Of a DNA stretch of 64,000 nucleotides, positions 10,601-20,802 are shown piece after piece; position 1 is the first letter of the stretch, and every line of letters begins with the position of its first letter. Source of the DNA: Tritrichomonas musculus (Eukaryota > Parabasalia > Tritrichomonadida > Tritrichomonadidae); the NCBI GenBank assembly GCA_039105265.1, contig JAPFFF010000008.1:2294001-2358000 (forward strand), read 5' to 3'. The notes under the pieces are model-generated. The model ran no database searches, was not told the origin of the DNA, and saw only the letters and a program-made list of their open reading frames with translations. The position numbers and the translations under genes are program-made.

Positions 10601-10938
10601 TGGAAAGATGCGTAGAAGAAGCGCTTGTTAGTGCTTTTGGTAGTACTATTATGTCGAGAAAAGTTGCAATTCTTCGTGCAGAAAAGAAACTTATGATGAA
10701 AGATGTTTTGAAAGTTCCTGATAAAAAGCAAAAATTGTCTCTCAGACATTTGTTGATTATTTCAATGTTGATATTAAAGGCAAAAACTTTGTCTGGACAC
10801 TCTGATGCCAAGAAATATACTTTTGTTAATACTGATATGTTTCCAATAGAAGATGCTAATAATAATAATAATAATGGAAATAAATATGAACCTACACAGA
10901 CAGCTCCAATGAGTAGCTTTATATATAGCGTTGATTAA
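7663..10938 (+). CDS. large coiled-coil protein, unknown function
   Basis: The protein has 1091 residues, is mostly charged and helical, and has no signal peptide or membrane segment. A globular or helical N-terminal part (1-90) is followed by coiled coil around 90-150 and 220-250. A helical middle region comes next, then an Asn run near 505-520 and a Thr/Pro/Ser-rich linker near 530-575. A long coiled coil covers about 586-870, with many Lys/Glu/Gln heptads. The last 220 residues are less repetitive and may form a separate helical domain before an Asn-rich tail. A cytoskeletal, centrosomal or tethering role would fit, but no family is recognised. A plain ATG follows an AT-rich leader. Confidence 0.9.
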   Translation: MTNNSSSSISQTLASIAKHQSFTSLSKFLQNYDLQEQDLEIGQNEFNDLCNHIKSLRGACESAISKLDSNNPLSVVLELLLNAYTFQFNQSEILNEKLIDENEQLKSSPTASNRDVEQLLNEISDLKSQLTKAKVTISNYESEEDAREQAINNVIQSVADAFNLPAYPENSDQLIDDLRNLIDENQGTIKNIVKTFDLPQNTTTKDIIYHLNEKMNGLNSSSLTEKLREQLLNQTNELAEAKKEIERLQKGLPLEPKQEKAPPVNEHKNQNKDQNNKQNIPTEKQILACFEDIPLNSSEIPAIIQSNSPLLDKLKQIASALSLSAFSNESLQDEKNMLISVVSAQYKFIKSLADSEKVYANIYASTENPYDEVRQTLLAETESVHLFLQQHAIGIVEDSCLFEELLKREDSDILDNVQKYLEAYARPSSLESEELFIMLLQAISAADVLRKYSSQLQIFNRQHEKDFKQMKSYSEQLEKSIDALNNSSLFMDRTATIEDNNNNNANTNNNNNNENLTKTSVSTIAPGSTATTPKPSSRQTPKSTAKTTPKSATKPAENATPKTTPNSNQSNFAEDSAATNSTTKDNDYIKNLKKQINDLRKSNNDLKDEKEQIKKQTHSDLLKVQEQIDKMKDAYNRKLSQKNKDIQKLSTALKDSTQRIKELREENNDLQQRVEKVRTRSVPDDSGSKLLIQDIQEQFEGTKKDYENVISQMKKEIKDYKEQKQKEFDAAIGEKEKQIEDLQEQLDQSMNNTNKIKKRTQKLEQDLQNANKKIQQLKKSEDDSLTQAETLGKKFHEIHDDFTKLEQDNEKLRNEIESSKDVHKRDKELFKTKYEHKISEMKINHQADLDKLTDEKNEEYQKLLLDIAHAFPSYVDLNTPVTRDSISKALQKVKKACQSDTKLQKKREILSNAKKSLKVEKDIEVPGAVITLVKKYDDLLNEAQTLSDGMNAYMQMQDWLNRVYVLCTGGVCQDVTNIEMERCVEEALVSAFGSTIMSRKVAILRAEKKLMMKDVLKVPDKKQKLSLRHLLIISMLILKAKTLSGHSDAKKYTFVNTDMFPIEDANNNNNNGNKYEPTQTAPMSSFIYSVD

Positions 10939-12397
10939 GCATTTCTTTATTTAAGTTATTTTACAAATCTTTTTTTTTTTTTTTTACATAAAATAAAGGT
11001 GCAAAGACTTTTGGCGTTTTTTTGTAGTTAATATTTTTTGTATATATCTTAGTATATAATTATTATTTTTTAATTATTTTTTATTTTATTAATATTATAC
11101 AGTTAATTATTTATTATTATATTAAATATGTTTAATAAAATGTGCTATTCAATGAATTAAAAGCAATTTTTCATAAGAGTGTTTTTTTAAATAAATCCGT
11201 CATTTGATATTCTTTTGATTTGTTTAAAATAAAATAAATCATATATCTATATAAGAAGATATTATATAATATGTAGGATATTTGATTAGTTTCATATTAC
11301 ATTTCTATAATGAGATAAAATTGGTTTTCATTTTATTTTTTGCATTTCTTAATATACAAATTGTTATTTAATAATGTAAATATTAATAATAAAAGTTATA
11401 TATATATTTAAATATTTTAAATTAATTTAATTTGAAAATGGCTCGAACAAAGACTCTATTTTTCTATTTTCATTTTATAATTCTATTAAAACTAGCATTT
11501 TGGAAAAAAAAGATATATTTTTTAAAAATATAGTTATTATACATATTATAAAAAACATGTTCCTACATATATCAAATATTATATTATTAAAATATTAAAT
11601 AATAAACAAGATATCTTATTTGTAAAATATTGAATTGAATATATTTTGTTATTATAGATAACTTTTTAAAACGAAATAATTGGCTTTTTTATTGGTTTAT
11701 ATTTTACTTTGAACAAATAAATTAGTAAAAAGTGAATGCTTTTTCATATATTTATTTTATTTTCTGAAAAACCGTATTTTGGCTTAATATAAACTATAGA
11801 ATTTAACTATTCAAATTTCACATTGAAAAATTCTATTAAACCTTTTTTTTATTTTATTATTCTATCAATTTTATACTAAATTAATTTATGATTATCTATA
11901 TTCAAATGTAAAATATATTTATAATATAGCATTATATATAGTATGTTAAATGAATATATAAATTATGTCATATTATAATAAAATGATATATTAAATTCAT
12001 ATATATATATTGATTTTAATAATTGAATGATTATATGGAGTATAATTCAATGATCTTATCCTCTTTAAAAATTTATATTTATGCAAATAAACTTATTTTA
12101 CCATATAAATAATATATATTAAAGATAAAAAATGAAAAATAATACAAAATAAAAATTTATATTATAAAAATTTCATATTTATATAAATTCTCAAAATTGT
12201 TAAAAAAAAAAAAATTATCGTAAAATTTATTTTATACAAAAAATTCAATTATTATTTAAAAAATAAAATAAATATATACCATCCATTATCGAAAAATATC
12301 TAATAAACATATAATAAATAATATTTAGAATAATATTAAAAATATTGTTATGCATATAAAATAGATTTCTAACAAAAATCCTACTCCTCCCACCTCT
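10939..12397. other. AT-rich spacer, no gene seen
   Basis: About 1.5 kb of extremely AT-rich sequence with poly-T near 10970 and many TATA-like steps. No frame with protein-like composition and no inverted-repeat element was found. Confidence 0.5.
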
Positions 12398-12463
12398 CAT
12401 AAAATTCATGACAATTAAATTTTTTTTTTTTTTTTTTTTTACATAAAATTCATGACAATTAAA
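12398..12463. repeat. 22-bp direct repeat flanking a poly-T insert
   Basis: CATAAAATTCATGACAATTA followed by AA occurs at 12398-12419 and again at 12442-12463, separated only by 21 T and one A. The arrangement is what a bare poly-A/T insertion with a 22-bp target duplication would leave. Slippage duplication is the alternative. Confidence 0.75.
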
Positions 12464-13847
12464 CTTTATTTTTTAATTTTCGCGTGTAAACTTACTGTTT
12501 CTAAGAATTTATTTCAAAAATTGAATGATTTATTTTTTACACGCAGGGGTCAATGTTGAAAAAAATGATCAACGGCGTCACTTTTTTGGTGGCTCGTTGT
12601 CAACGTTAACTTCGTTATTTCAACGTCAACGATCAACGATAAGTGTTTCGTTGAAATTGATCGTCCAAAAAAATGGCACTTTTTTATTTCTATCGTCGTT
12701 GATTTAAAATTAAATTATCATTTCTGTAACATATATATATTTGGTATTTATATAGATATGATAATGATATTTGCTAATTTTTTCAAAATACAGCTGTTTC
12801 GGAAATAGATTAGAATTTTTTGGAAATAAAATAGTAACCGTTTTATTTTTTTGGAAATTAAATATTTTTTTTTGGAAATAAAATAGGAACGATCATTTTA
12901 TATTCAATTTTATCATACTTAAAAACAGAATTAAAAGATAGATTAAAGAAATTTTATGGCGTTTTACACATTATTATGCTAATATATACATGAGTTTTGT
13001 TTTTAACAGTTCAATATGAAACATAGAGTATGTTATTGTGTTTTTAATATGATATTACTAAAATATTGTTTTCATCCAAAATTACTCAATAAAATCTTCA
13101 ATTTATCGACAATTATGCATTTTTTATGATTTTTAATATGAAAATTGATGATAATGTATATTTTGAAAACTCTTTCATTTATGAAAAAAACCACTTTATT
13201 TATGATTATTATATCGAATATGAAAAGAAATTTTCTTTTTGTTTTATCCAGGATATAATTTAAAAAAGATATTATGCAATCGGTGAAATATCAATTATAA
13301 AGTATCTTTTTAATAACATCTGTCAAAATATATTAAATTGGCAAAAGATTGTTCAGATGTAATTAATATTGGCTTCTGATTTAAATGTTTTTCATCAACA
13401 AAAATATTGGAAATTGAATGCAAAATAATCGTTCACTATTTTATTTCCAAAAAAAAATATTTTATTTCCAAAAATATTTTAGCGGTTTTATAAACCATTC
13501 AAATCATACTATTTTATTTCCAAAAAATTCTAATCTATTTCCGAAACAGCTGTAATAATGCTTCATTAAATCATACCAAATATAAATTGAATCGATAAAG
13601 TTTTTTTCAGAAAAAGTTGTCTCTCAAAAAAATTCAACTTTTCAATAAGCATAGCGTTAACTTAATTTATTGATTCAACATTATTTCAACGTTAACATGT
13701 CGTTATGACCAAATTGAAACGGTTATAATCAATGGCCTGAATGACGTTGACGTTGACATTCAATTCAACGATATAACAATTTGTTCAACAATTTTAACGT
13801 CAACGTTGGCCAACCTTGTTTACACGCGAAAATTAAAAAACAAAGTT
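12462..13847. mobile_element. TA-flanked MITE-like element A (outer)
   Basis: Near-perfect 31-bp inverted repeats (one mismatch) lie at 12461-12491 and 13818-13848. They contain the word TTTTCGCGTGTAAAC on the left and its complement on the right. TA dinucleotides flank both ends (12460-12461 and 13848-13849), as for Tc1/mariner relatives. The arms are rich in CAACGTTAACG/TCAACGTC words in both orientations. A second copy of the TTTACACGC word near 12535 makes an extra hairpin in the left arm. It encodes no transposase. Element C sits inside it, so A is the older of the two. Confidence 0.75.
12791..13552. mobile_element. TA-flanked MITE-like element C, nested in A
   Basis: Inverted repeats of about 44 bp begin CAGCTGTTTCGGAAATAGAT at 12791 and end with the complement at 13552. 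They are identical as read and flanked by TA at 12789-12790 and 13553-13554. Each arm carries about three copies of the sub-repeat TTTGGAAATAAAATAG, facing inward in opposite orientation on the two sides. This gives a fold-back structure. The 762-bp element has no coding capacity. Its long identical arms suggest it is young. Confidence 0.82.
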
Positions 13848-13849
13848 TA

Positions 13850-14425
13850 AGGGTGAGGGTCAAACTGGGAAAAAATAATTTTTATTAGCTGAAAATTATA
13901 AAAATAATTAAATATTATATTTTATGACTAAATATATAAAAAAAGCATATATCAAAAAATTGTACAAATTCAATGAGAATTCCTCTCAATTTTAAAAAAA
14001 CCGCTTACAATAAAGAATTTGTTTTTCAATATCTACTTAATTTTTTGGAATCTATTTTATAAAATATAACAATATTTAAAATAATTAAAACAATGCATAT
14101 GCTTAAATACAAAATTATGATAATTATACTTCAAATATAAAAAAATATTTGCTGTAAAGAAAAAAATTCAAAAATGCTTCTGTTATGATATTTTTCAATT
14201 GCTTCCAAAAATAATTATACATAAAATTCAACGAGATATCTTATATTGATCTAGCTTAACTTCATTTTTAAAATCATTGAAAAAGATTGAAAAGTATTGA
14301 AAAAGTGGATTTAAAATGAAGCACCTCAGTGAAGAAGCAAAATTAACATCTACAACCTATATAATTTCGAATCTATATATTGTGAAGTTTAATGTAACAG
14401 AAAGCTTTTTTTTGACCCTCACCCT
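13850..14425. mobile_element. TA-flanked MITE-like element B, abutting A
   Basis: The TIR AGGGTGAGGGTCAAA at 13850 is mirrored as TTTGACCCTCACCCT ending at 14425. Flanking TA lies at 13848-13849 and 14426-14427. The left TA is shared with element A, so one element inserted exactly at the other's flanking TA. The 576-bp interior is AT-rich and non-coding. The AGGGTG start resembles the possible element at 4096. Confidence 0.75.
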
Positions 14426-14427
14426 TA

Positions 14428-14829
14428 ATTTTTTTTTTTTTTTTTTAAATAATAAGATAACTAGTTATCCTTTTGAATAAAAGTATTTTCATTGCTATGA
14501 TGATTAAAGCGCAAAATGAAATTTCTTATTAAAAAAAAAAATTTTATAATTAGATTTGCAATATGTATGAAATCAATAATATTGATTCAATACTCATCAT
14601 TGGCACATTTTTAAATAATATTTGAATTCGATAATCAGTCTTATAATTAAAATTAAAAGATGGATGATCAAAATTGCCCTATTTAGTCATTCAATTTTTT
14701 TTTAAACCACCTTGAATAATGAAAATTAAATTATTATTACTAATAATAATAAAAACTCTCTTCTCTTTAAAATTTTAAATTATTTTGAATGAAACTAAAA
14801 GCAAGTGGTTTCATGCTGATTCTGAAGTA
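14428..14829. other. AT-rich 3' flank of the tetraspanin-like gene
   Basis: Poly-T and AT-rich sequence with no gene or repeat recognised. It serves as the 3' side of the minus-strand gene ending at 14830. Confidence 0.5.
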
Positions 14830-15570
14830 TTATAGTGGAGTAGTTGCACTATTCACATTTGGTTTATCAGGAGCATTATTTTGTTCATCTTGTTCATTCA
14901 CTGAATTTGAAACTTTTTCTTTCTTACCGCAGCAATCGCAGAGACCTAATAAAATTGAATAAACAATTTGCATTATGATTTCAATTATTAAAATAGCAAG
15001 CAAAGGATTCAAAGAATTATGGCAAAAATCACGATAAGTATATTTAGCTCTCCATTGATAAAACTTTTCTGTTTTGCCAGGATGTTTTGCAAGATATTCA
15101 TTCACTCCTTTCGCAAGGTCAGATAATTGACCTGAACAAATGCCTTTTTTGAACTCCTTATCAGTATCGACGACGCCAAGAATGAACACAATCCATCCTA
15201 CGAAAAAAGCAATCCAACTAAATATGTCTACAAAGCATCCTCCACAGATGCAGCAGACTGTGCATGAACTAAAAAAGCATTGAAAAAAAGTGAGGATGGA
15301 ACTACAACAAAATCCAACTTTTTCTAATTCATAAAAATTTAATAAAGATCTTATCGAAAAATTAATTAAGGCAAGTATTGATAATATCATTGTCAGCAAT
15401 GTTGTAACTATGTATCCTAAGGCAATGACTTTCCCATGGAAATACCATGGATTCATTCTTGAAAAATTAACTCCGCAAACAATGATTTGAGCTAAAAGTA
15501 ATGCTGCACATATTCCAAAAAAAACATAGCATGCAATTCTCCTTTGTGGATTTTTAACAACTTTAATCAT
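14830..15570 (-). CDS. four-pass membrane protein, tetraspanin-like
   Basis: The predicted protein has 246 residues from ATG at 15570. The frame extends six bases further upstream to a TTG, but the ATG is the sensible start. The order is a short basic N-tail, membrane segment 1 (about 13-35), segment 2 (about 46-70), a Cys-rich stretch and segment 3 (about 85-135), a hydrophilic loop of about 55 residues with two Cys, segment 4 (about 190-212), and a polar Asn/Pro-rich C-tail. This is the tetraspanin layout (small loop, then large loop before segment 4). A true CCG motif in the large loop is not seen, so the family call rests on topology. Tetraspanins organise surface or vesicle membranes in trichomonads. 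Confidence 0.7.
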   Translation of the reverse strand: MIKVVKNPQRRIACYVFFGICAALLLAQIIVCGVNFSRMNPWYFHGKVIALGYIVTTLLTMILSILALINFSIRSLLNFYELEKVGFCCSSILTFFQCFFSSCTVCCICGGCFVDIFSWIAFFVGWIVFILGVVDTDKEFKKGICSGQLSDLAKGVNEYLAKHPGKTEKFYQWRAKYTYRDFCHNSLNPLLAILIIEIIMQIVYSILLGLCDCCGKKEKVSNSVNEQDEQNNAPDKPNVNSATTPL

Positions 15571-15585
15571 TGTCAATTAAAAAAA

Positions 15586-15590
15586 AATGA
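15586..15590 (-). promoter_or_regulatory. possible trichomonad initiator (TCATT)
   Basis: The minus strand reads TCATT 16 bases before the ATG at 15570. It matches the TCA-pyrimidine-A/T initiator known in trichomonads, which usually lies within about 20 bases of the start codon. Such short words occur by chance in AT-rich DNA, so support is weak. Confidence 0.3.
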
Positions 15591-16458
15591 TGTCAATTAT
15601 CAACCCTTTCTGAAAATTCAATAGTAAAGAATACTATTGAATTTTGAAACGTTTTTTGAATGAACTAAAATGGTTTATATTATATTACTTATATGTATTT
15701 AGTGTATATTAACATTGGCATTTCTAGAAAATTTGAACAAAAAATTTAAAAATAAAAAACGATTTTAATTCAAATTTGAGAAGATGCTATTCATTTTACT
15801 GTGTATTTTTCGAAGAAAAAAACTGTTTTCATAGGAAATTTATATATAAAATAGGGTGAAGAAAATAGTCAAAGTTGAAAGTTTTTTATTTATCAAGTTT
15901 TTTTTTGAAATATTTTATATAAAAAATAATTATATTTGAACAAAAAATCATTAGAATTTTTCTGAAAGAATGGATTTTTTTTCAATAACATTTTCTTTAT
16001 AAATAGGGCAAATTAAAAAAATTAAAACAAAACTGAATATTTCAATTGAAAACAACTTTGTAATTTAAATGGGTAAACCATATTTATCTCTCCATCGATT
16101 GAAAAGAAAAATTTTATTTATGATGAAGTTAATAAGAAATCTTTCAAGTTATATGGCAGCTGATAAGAATTTGAGAGCATTAGATTTAAAAAAAAGAAAA
16201 TAATCAATTCAAAAGGCTTATCCTATCGTTGTGTTCCTTTCATTTCATTGATTTAAACAATTTTTATACACAAAACCATGAGAGACAAAGAACCAAGAAT
16301 ACAAAAACAATGTTTGGCTTTTATAATGATTACTACTTAAATTTTACATAAAAAAAAAAAAAAATAATACAAATAATCGATTTATAAATAACCTTTTTTT
16401 TTTTTTTTTTTTTTTTTTTTTGTAAATATGAAAAGCTATGTTTTTAATTACAAATATT
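15591..16458. other. AT-rich spacer, no gene seen
   Basis: About 0.9 kb without protein-like frames. There are long A and T homopolymers at about 16350 and 16395-16422. I see no inverted repeats. Confidence 0.5.
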
Positions 16459-17925
16459 TTAGCTAAAATTCTGGCTTTCAAATATATCTGGGAAAACTGC
16501 CTTCAGGCATGATGCTGCGATACTCATAATTACTGGCTGATCTTCTTTGTAGCAAAGATCTCTAAGTGGTCCCTCTAAAGAAATCATAAAATCAGAATAA
16601 GGCTTTTGATCGTTTACATTTGCATTTGTAATAGTTTTTGAAACACTCATTATTGAAGGAATAAGAACTGATTTGATGAATAAAATGTCTTCAATAGCAA
16701 AAGAAATGTCAACTAAAATTTCTTTCAAATCAGGAAATGATAAAATTCTGGTTAAAGCATTGAAATCACCAAATCTGAGTAAACTCCAAATGCACCAAAT
16801 TGTTCTTTGTTGTATATCTGAATTGTCAGATACTATCAGCTGATTTAATCTCTCTAAATCATCATTACTAGATAATTGTTCTTTTAATCCTCTATCATCG
16901 AAGCAAATGAAATTGGTAAAAAGTGTCAATATATATCCAAGTAATTGATCATCATTGTTTTTTAAGAAGTAAAAATGTAATTCCTCAATGGGAAGGAATT
17001 TTTTGACTTCGTTAAGGCTATCATTATTATCACTACTGGAAACCTGAAGCATTTGAATTGCAAGTAATGTAGCAAAGCTAGCTGTCTGTAAATTATCGAT
17101 AAAATGCATAGAAAGTTCGAATAAATGATCTTCAATAATTTTTTTGTATAAAGGTTTTTGAGCAAGGAAAAAAAGAGAATAGATTGCGTATTTAGAAAGC
17201 AAGATTCGAATTTGTTCGTTTTCATACGTCAATACTATTTTAAATATAGAAAAAAGACTCTCAGAATATTGAGATATTTTCTCGATTGGCATAGCATTTG
17301 TGAATCCTAAAATAACTCTTAGAAGAAGAATGATATTGGTTTTATAAGATACATTTTCTGGATTTTGGAGTGGAATTCCCCTTATAATATTAGAAGTCCT
17401 TTCAATAATTTCAGAATAAAGGCTTAATGATTCGAAAAAATCTTGGCATCCAATATCTTTGCAATGAGGATCATTGAGACGAATCAAAATTTCGTAGCAA
17501 ACTTGATTTTCTTTAAGGTTTTCTGTGTTGAAAAGACGGAGAATATAATTTTTGGGATTATTTTGAATAAACTCGCAAAGTGCTTTTTTTGAGTTATTTA
17601 ATACATAAAATAGTAAAATCGAAGTTCTTTCAAATATTAATGGAAAACTTTCGAATTTTAAAAGTAAATCCATTAGAAAAAAGATGATATGTGATTGTTC
17701 AACAAAATTGTCTGGGATTTGAGAATGGAATTTGCTAATAGCTTCACATGCTTCATAAAGTGCTCCCTCGATGCTAGTGATTTGATTTGGATTAGTAAAA
17801 TCAAGGTTTGTTAATACACTATATTTTTGCTCAAAATTTTGGAATTCGGGTGATACTTGAGGTTGTTGAAATGACCATGATCCATTATTAGATCGTCTTA
17901 CAAGTTGTTCAGGAGTTTGACTCAT
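16459..17925 (-). CDS. ARM/HEAT-like alpha-helical repeat protein
   Basis: The 488-residue protein has a polar N-terminus (1-50) and then continuous amphipathic helices with regular Leu/Ile spacing. Segments such as TSILLFYVLNNS and QRTIWCIWSLLRFGD recall armadillo/HEAT repeats, for example the importin-alpha motif of paired helices ending in small residues. No importin basic N-terminal domain is evident. A scaffold or transport-adaptor role is possible but not shown. No signal peptide or membrane segment is seen. The ATG at 17925 is preceded by AT-rich sequence with a TCATA initiator-like word about 24 bases upstream. The next gene upstream on the same strand ends 93 bases away. Confidence 0.85.
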   Translation of the reverse strand: MSQTPEQLVRRSNNGSWSFQQPQVSPEFQNFEQKYSVLTNLDFTNPNQITSIEGALYEACEAISKFHSQIPDNFVEQSHIIFFLMDLLLKFESFPLIFERTSILLFYVLNNSKKALCEFIQNNPKNYILRLFNTENLKENQVCYEILIRLNDPHCKDIGCQDFFESLSLYSEIIERTSNIIRGIPLQNPENVSYKTNIILLLRVILGFTNAMPIEKISQYSESLFSIFKIVLTYENEQIRILLSKYAIYSLFFLAQKPLYKKIIEDHLFELSMHFIDNLQTASFATLLAIQMLQVSSSDNNDSLNEVKKFLPIEELHFYFLKNNDDQLLGYILTLFTNFICFDDRGLKEQLSSNDDLERLNQLIVSDNSDIQQRTIWCIWSLLRFGDFNALTRILSFPDLKEILVDISFAIEDILFIKSVLIPSIMSVSKTITNANVNDQKPYSDFMISLEGPLRDLCYKEDQPVIMSIAASCLKAVFPDIFESQNFS

Positions 17926-18018
17926 AATTATTAAAATTTTTGAAAATTTATGAAAATTTTAGTCACTTTTCAAAGTTAAAAAAAATGAAAGTAAAAAAAT
18001 TTTTTATATAAAAAGTTA

Positions 18019-18927
18019 TTATTTCCTTGATTGCCGATTTCGTTTTTTAAATTCGAGAATTTCTTTTTGAATTTGCTCTTTTTTACTGACTTCCTTTCTT
18101 AATTTCTGAATTTGGTTTCGGATCTCATCAGCATATTTAACATCTTTTTGTGTCTGTAACTCAATAAATTGAATTTTCTCTTTTTTCCCTTCTATTTGTG
18201 TTGACAAAAAACTATTTTGTTTTTCTAAATTCTTCCTCTGTATAAGTAAATTTTTTTTATCTGATAATAATTTATCATTTTTAATTTTTAGGTTCTGAAT
18301 TTGATCAAATTTAATTGCTTCGATCTTTTTCATTTCTTTATGCCTTTCTTCATCATCTCTTCTTTTATTAATCAATTGTAAAGTCATATCTTTATAGTTA
18401 TTTCCTTGAAGTAATGGGCCATTCATTGAGAAATTACTGTTTATCTGATTATTGTTCTGATAAAAAATTCTTCCAAGTGAAGTAACAGGAAGTTCGTAAA
18501 GATTAGGATTTTTAATAAAATTCCCAAGGTTATTATAAATAAATTGATATAAAGTTGGAAATGAATTGTGAGGAGATTCCAAAAGAACACGAAATATGAG
18601 ATTTGGATTTGGATATTCAAGAATTTGCCTTTCTATTTCCGGTTCAACATTGTTACATTTCCATTTACTTGCTAAATCTAAAATATTAGGAATAAATTCA
18701 GGAGGGCATTGTCGAACTTGCCCTACAGCTAAACAAAAAAAAGTTTCGAAAACTTGTTCAGTAATGCCATCTTCGAACGAAAATGTATTCGAATTTTGAA
18801 ATTTTTTTTTTGCAACTTCGGATTTTTCAATAAAAAGTGTGGCGTCATAACGATTGCCATTGTGAATTAATTCTTTTTCAGAAAACGAATAAAATGAGTT
18901 TGGCTGATTAAAGTTAGGGTAATACAT
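18019..18927 (-). CDS. BTB-like N-terminal domain plus C-terminal coiled coil
   Basis: The protein has 302 residues. The N-terminal 130 or so (for example ELIHNGNRYDATLFIEKSEV, then an Ala/Leu-rich helix and a Tyr-Pro-Asn-Pro segment) resembles the degenerate BTB/POZ fold common in trichomonad protein families. The match is loose. From about residue 190 to the end it is a strong, Lys/Glu/Gln-rich coiled coil. This pairing suggests a dimerising adaptor. The ATG at 18927 is the first in frame. The neighbouring ARM-like gene lies 93 bp downstream on the same strand. Beyond its start lies the transposon region. Confidence 0.8.
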   Translation of the reverse strand: MYYPNFNQPNSFYSFSEKELIHNGNRYDATLFIEKSEVAKKKFQNSNTFSFEDGITEQVFETFFCLAVGQVRQCPPEFIPNILDLASKWKCNNVEPEIERQILEYPNPNLIFRVLLESPHNSFPTLYQFIYNNLGNFIKNPNLYELPVTSLGRIFYQNNNQINSNFSMNGPLLQGNNYKDMTLQLINKRRDDEERHKEMKKIEAIKFDQIQNLKIKNDKLLSDKKNLLIQRKNLEKQNSFLSTQIEGKKEKIQFIELQTQKDVKYADEIRNQIQKLRKEVSKKEQIQKEILEFKKRNRQSRK

Positions 18928-19077
18928 GTATATTATGGATTTTTAACTTTTTCAAAAGACAAACTATTCAAAATTGATAATCATATAATATTAACGGTAA
19001 TAATTAACGTAAACATATGTTTTAAGTCCCATAAGAAATAAAAAGGCCCACTTTTCACTTACATTCATTTTTCTCTT

Positions 19078-19308
19078 TTGATGATTAACCGCTTTCAGCA
19101 GAGAATATTATCAGACAAAACAATCAAGAAAATGATTCTTCTTCATATTTTCCGTAAAAGCTCCAATGCTTTAGGTATTCTAGAGTTCGACGAAATTATT
19201 AATAACAAAGAACATATTCCTTGTCCTATTTTTGAACGAGTGAATGCAAATAGGAAAAAAAATGTTTTGAGCATGATTTACTCTTTATTAAAGAAATATG
19301 ATATATAG
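19078..19308 (+). pseudogene. inverted fragment of the LINE C-terminal domain
   Basis: This plus-strand frame of 76 codons contains ALGILEFDEIINNKEHIPCP. It aligns with the zinc-knuckle region of the LINE protein (LGTPEFDELINGKEHTPCP, near residue 2965 of the full copy). Every other LINE copy in the window lies on the minus strand, so this piece is inverted relative to the array and directly borders relic R1. It lacks the rest of the element and is not a gene. Confidence 0.75.
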
Positions 19309-19581
19309 AATAAAAGAGGAAAGACTAATGTCCATATTATAAAGATATCACAAAGAATGTAAATGAACAAACAAAGGATTATATCATTGTCACTTAAGTA
19401 AAGATCTTCAGTTAACATTTCATCATCTGAAGAACTCATAAGGGAGTATTCAGATGTGTTGATGTTTATATCATTTTATGAAACATGTATAAATTATTAC
19501 ATATCAATAACAACTAGACTATTGACAAATCTATTAACAACTTCAGATGTAGCTTCATCTTTAACCTCTGATGCTCTGACT

Positions 19582-20802
19582 TCAACGAGATTTATTAATC
19601 AATCTTGTCTTGAGGACTTGATCGATTGATTTGGGGTTGATCGAAGAATCAAGAGAGTTGACCAATTTAATATCACTGGATAGAGTCTTAAGCCGTTTGA
19701 TTCTAGTTTGGATGTTGATGATTTCTTCTTGTTGAACATTAAACCATTTTTTCTTTTTCTTTTGAGAGTAAATTCGAGATGGATCAAGGTTGAGTTTAAT
19801 TGCGATGGGCTTACGAATTCTATGTAAGCATTCCTCGTAAGCTCCTTCAAAAGTTTGCCATTTGATGTTAAGATCACTATCTCCAAGATTATCAGGATTA
19901 TATTTTTTGATAAGAGGAATAATCTCACTTAAGAAGAGATCCTTGAGTCCTCCAGAAATCAACTTTCTGTTGTTTCTATCAAACTTCAGATAACGAGGAC
20001 AGCCTCTATCCGAAGCTTCTTTATACCATTTAAGTCCTGTATTAATTAATTTAATGTTGTCAGGAGATGAAGAGTCCATATGTGAAAATAGATTGTGAGC
20101 TGTACTTAGATTACTATCATCTTTGTAATCTTCTTCGTTAAGAACTTCTAAAGGATTATTCCTTATAGAATCAGAGAATTCATGCATGCTAGAAGGCGGT
20201 CTATATTTCTTGGAAGAATAGGAACGGTTTGTACCGCCGTTAAGAGGAGATCTAGTTCTGAAAAATGAAATGCATGAAGCAGGAGTCGAACAACATTGAG
20301 GTTGATTATGGAGGTTTAAAACAGAAACATTAGAAGATTTATCGTGATAAAAATTAGCTTGATCTTCTGAGCTAATAGATAGCACATCGAAGGGCGGGTT
20401 GAGGTCATTGATATAAGTTTGAGATAACGAGTTGCTCGAAGAAGGATTACGAGTTATATTCACGAAAGATTTAGGAACTGAGTCTACCTTTTCAGTATCC
20501 TGAGACTGTATGTAATTCTGAAGACAGATAGGAGAGTTATCTTCACTGGTGGAGTTAGTTATTGAGTTGTGGCAACTGTTATACTGAGTTTTATGAAGAT
20601 TTTCTGTAATATTCTTTTGAAATGAATTAGGATTAAGAGTGCTGTGAAGAGATGAAGCATTGTCAGAGATGTTATTCATAATTCTAGAGTGAACATAAGT
20701 TTGAGGATAGTAAACTGAGTTCTCTACATTATTTGTTTCCTGGGTAGAATCTTGCTGGTCCGTATCATGTGTATTTTTCTTAAAGTTAATGTTCTTGTTC
20801 AT
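19582..20802 (-). pseudogene. R1 fragment: linker and pre-RT region
   Basis: The open stretch of 406 codons aligns with the region around residues 1770-2170 of the full LINE protein. Shared blocks include INNISDNASSL-type text, FRTRSPLNGGTNRS, and the KYNPDNLGD...W..FEGA.EE.LHR helical region followed by LNLDPSRIYSQ. It stops where the reverse transcriptase should begin. The next frame on the minus strand continues as the protein's C-terminal end, which marks the internal deletion. Confidence 0.8.

Noticed and set aside
12525-12707. A 60-codon ORF inside MITE A
   Set aside because: It lies in the arm repeats of a non-coding element and has no recognisable motif.
15571-15576. Upstream TTG as start of the tetraspanin-like gene
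   Set aside because: An ATG lies six bases downstream with a fitting initiator-like distance. Non-ATG starts are not expected here.
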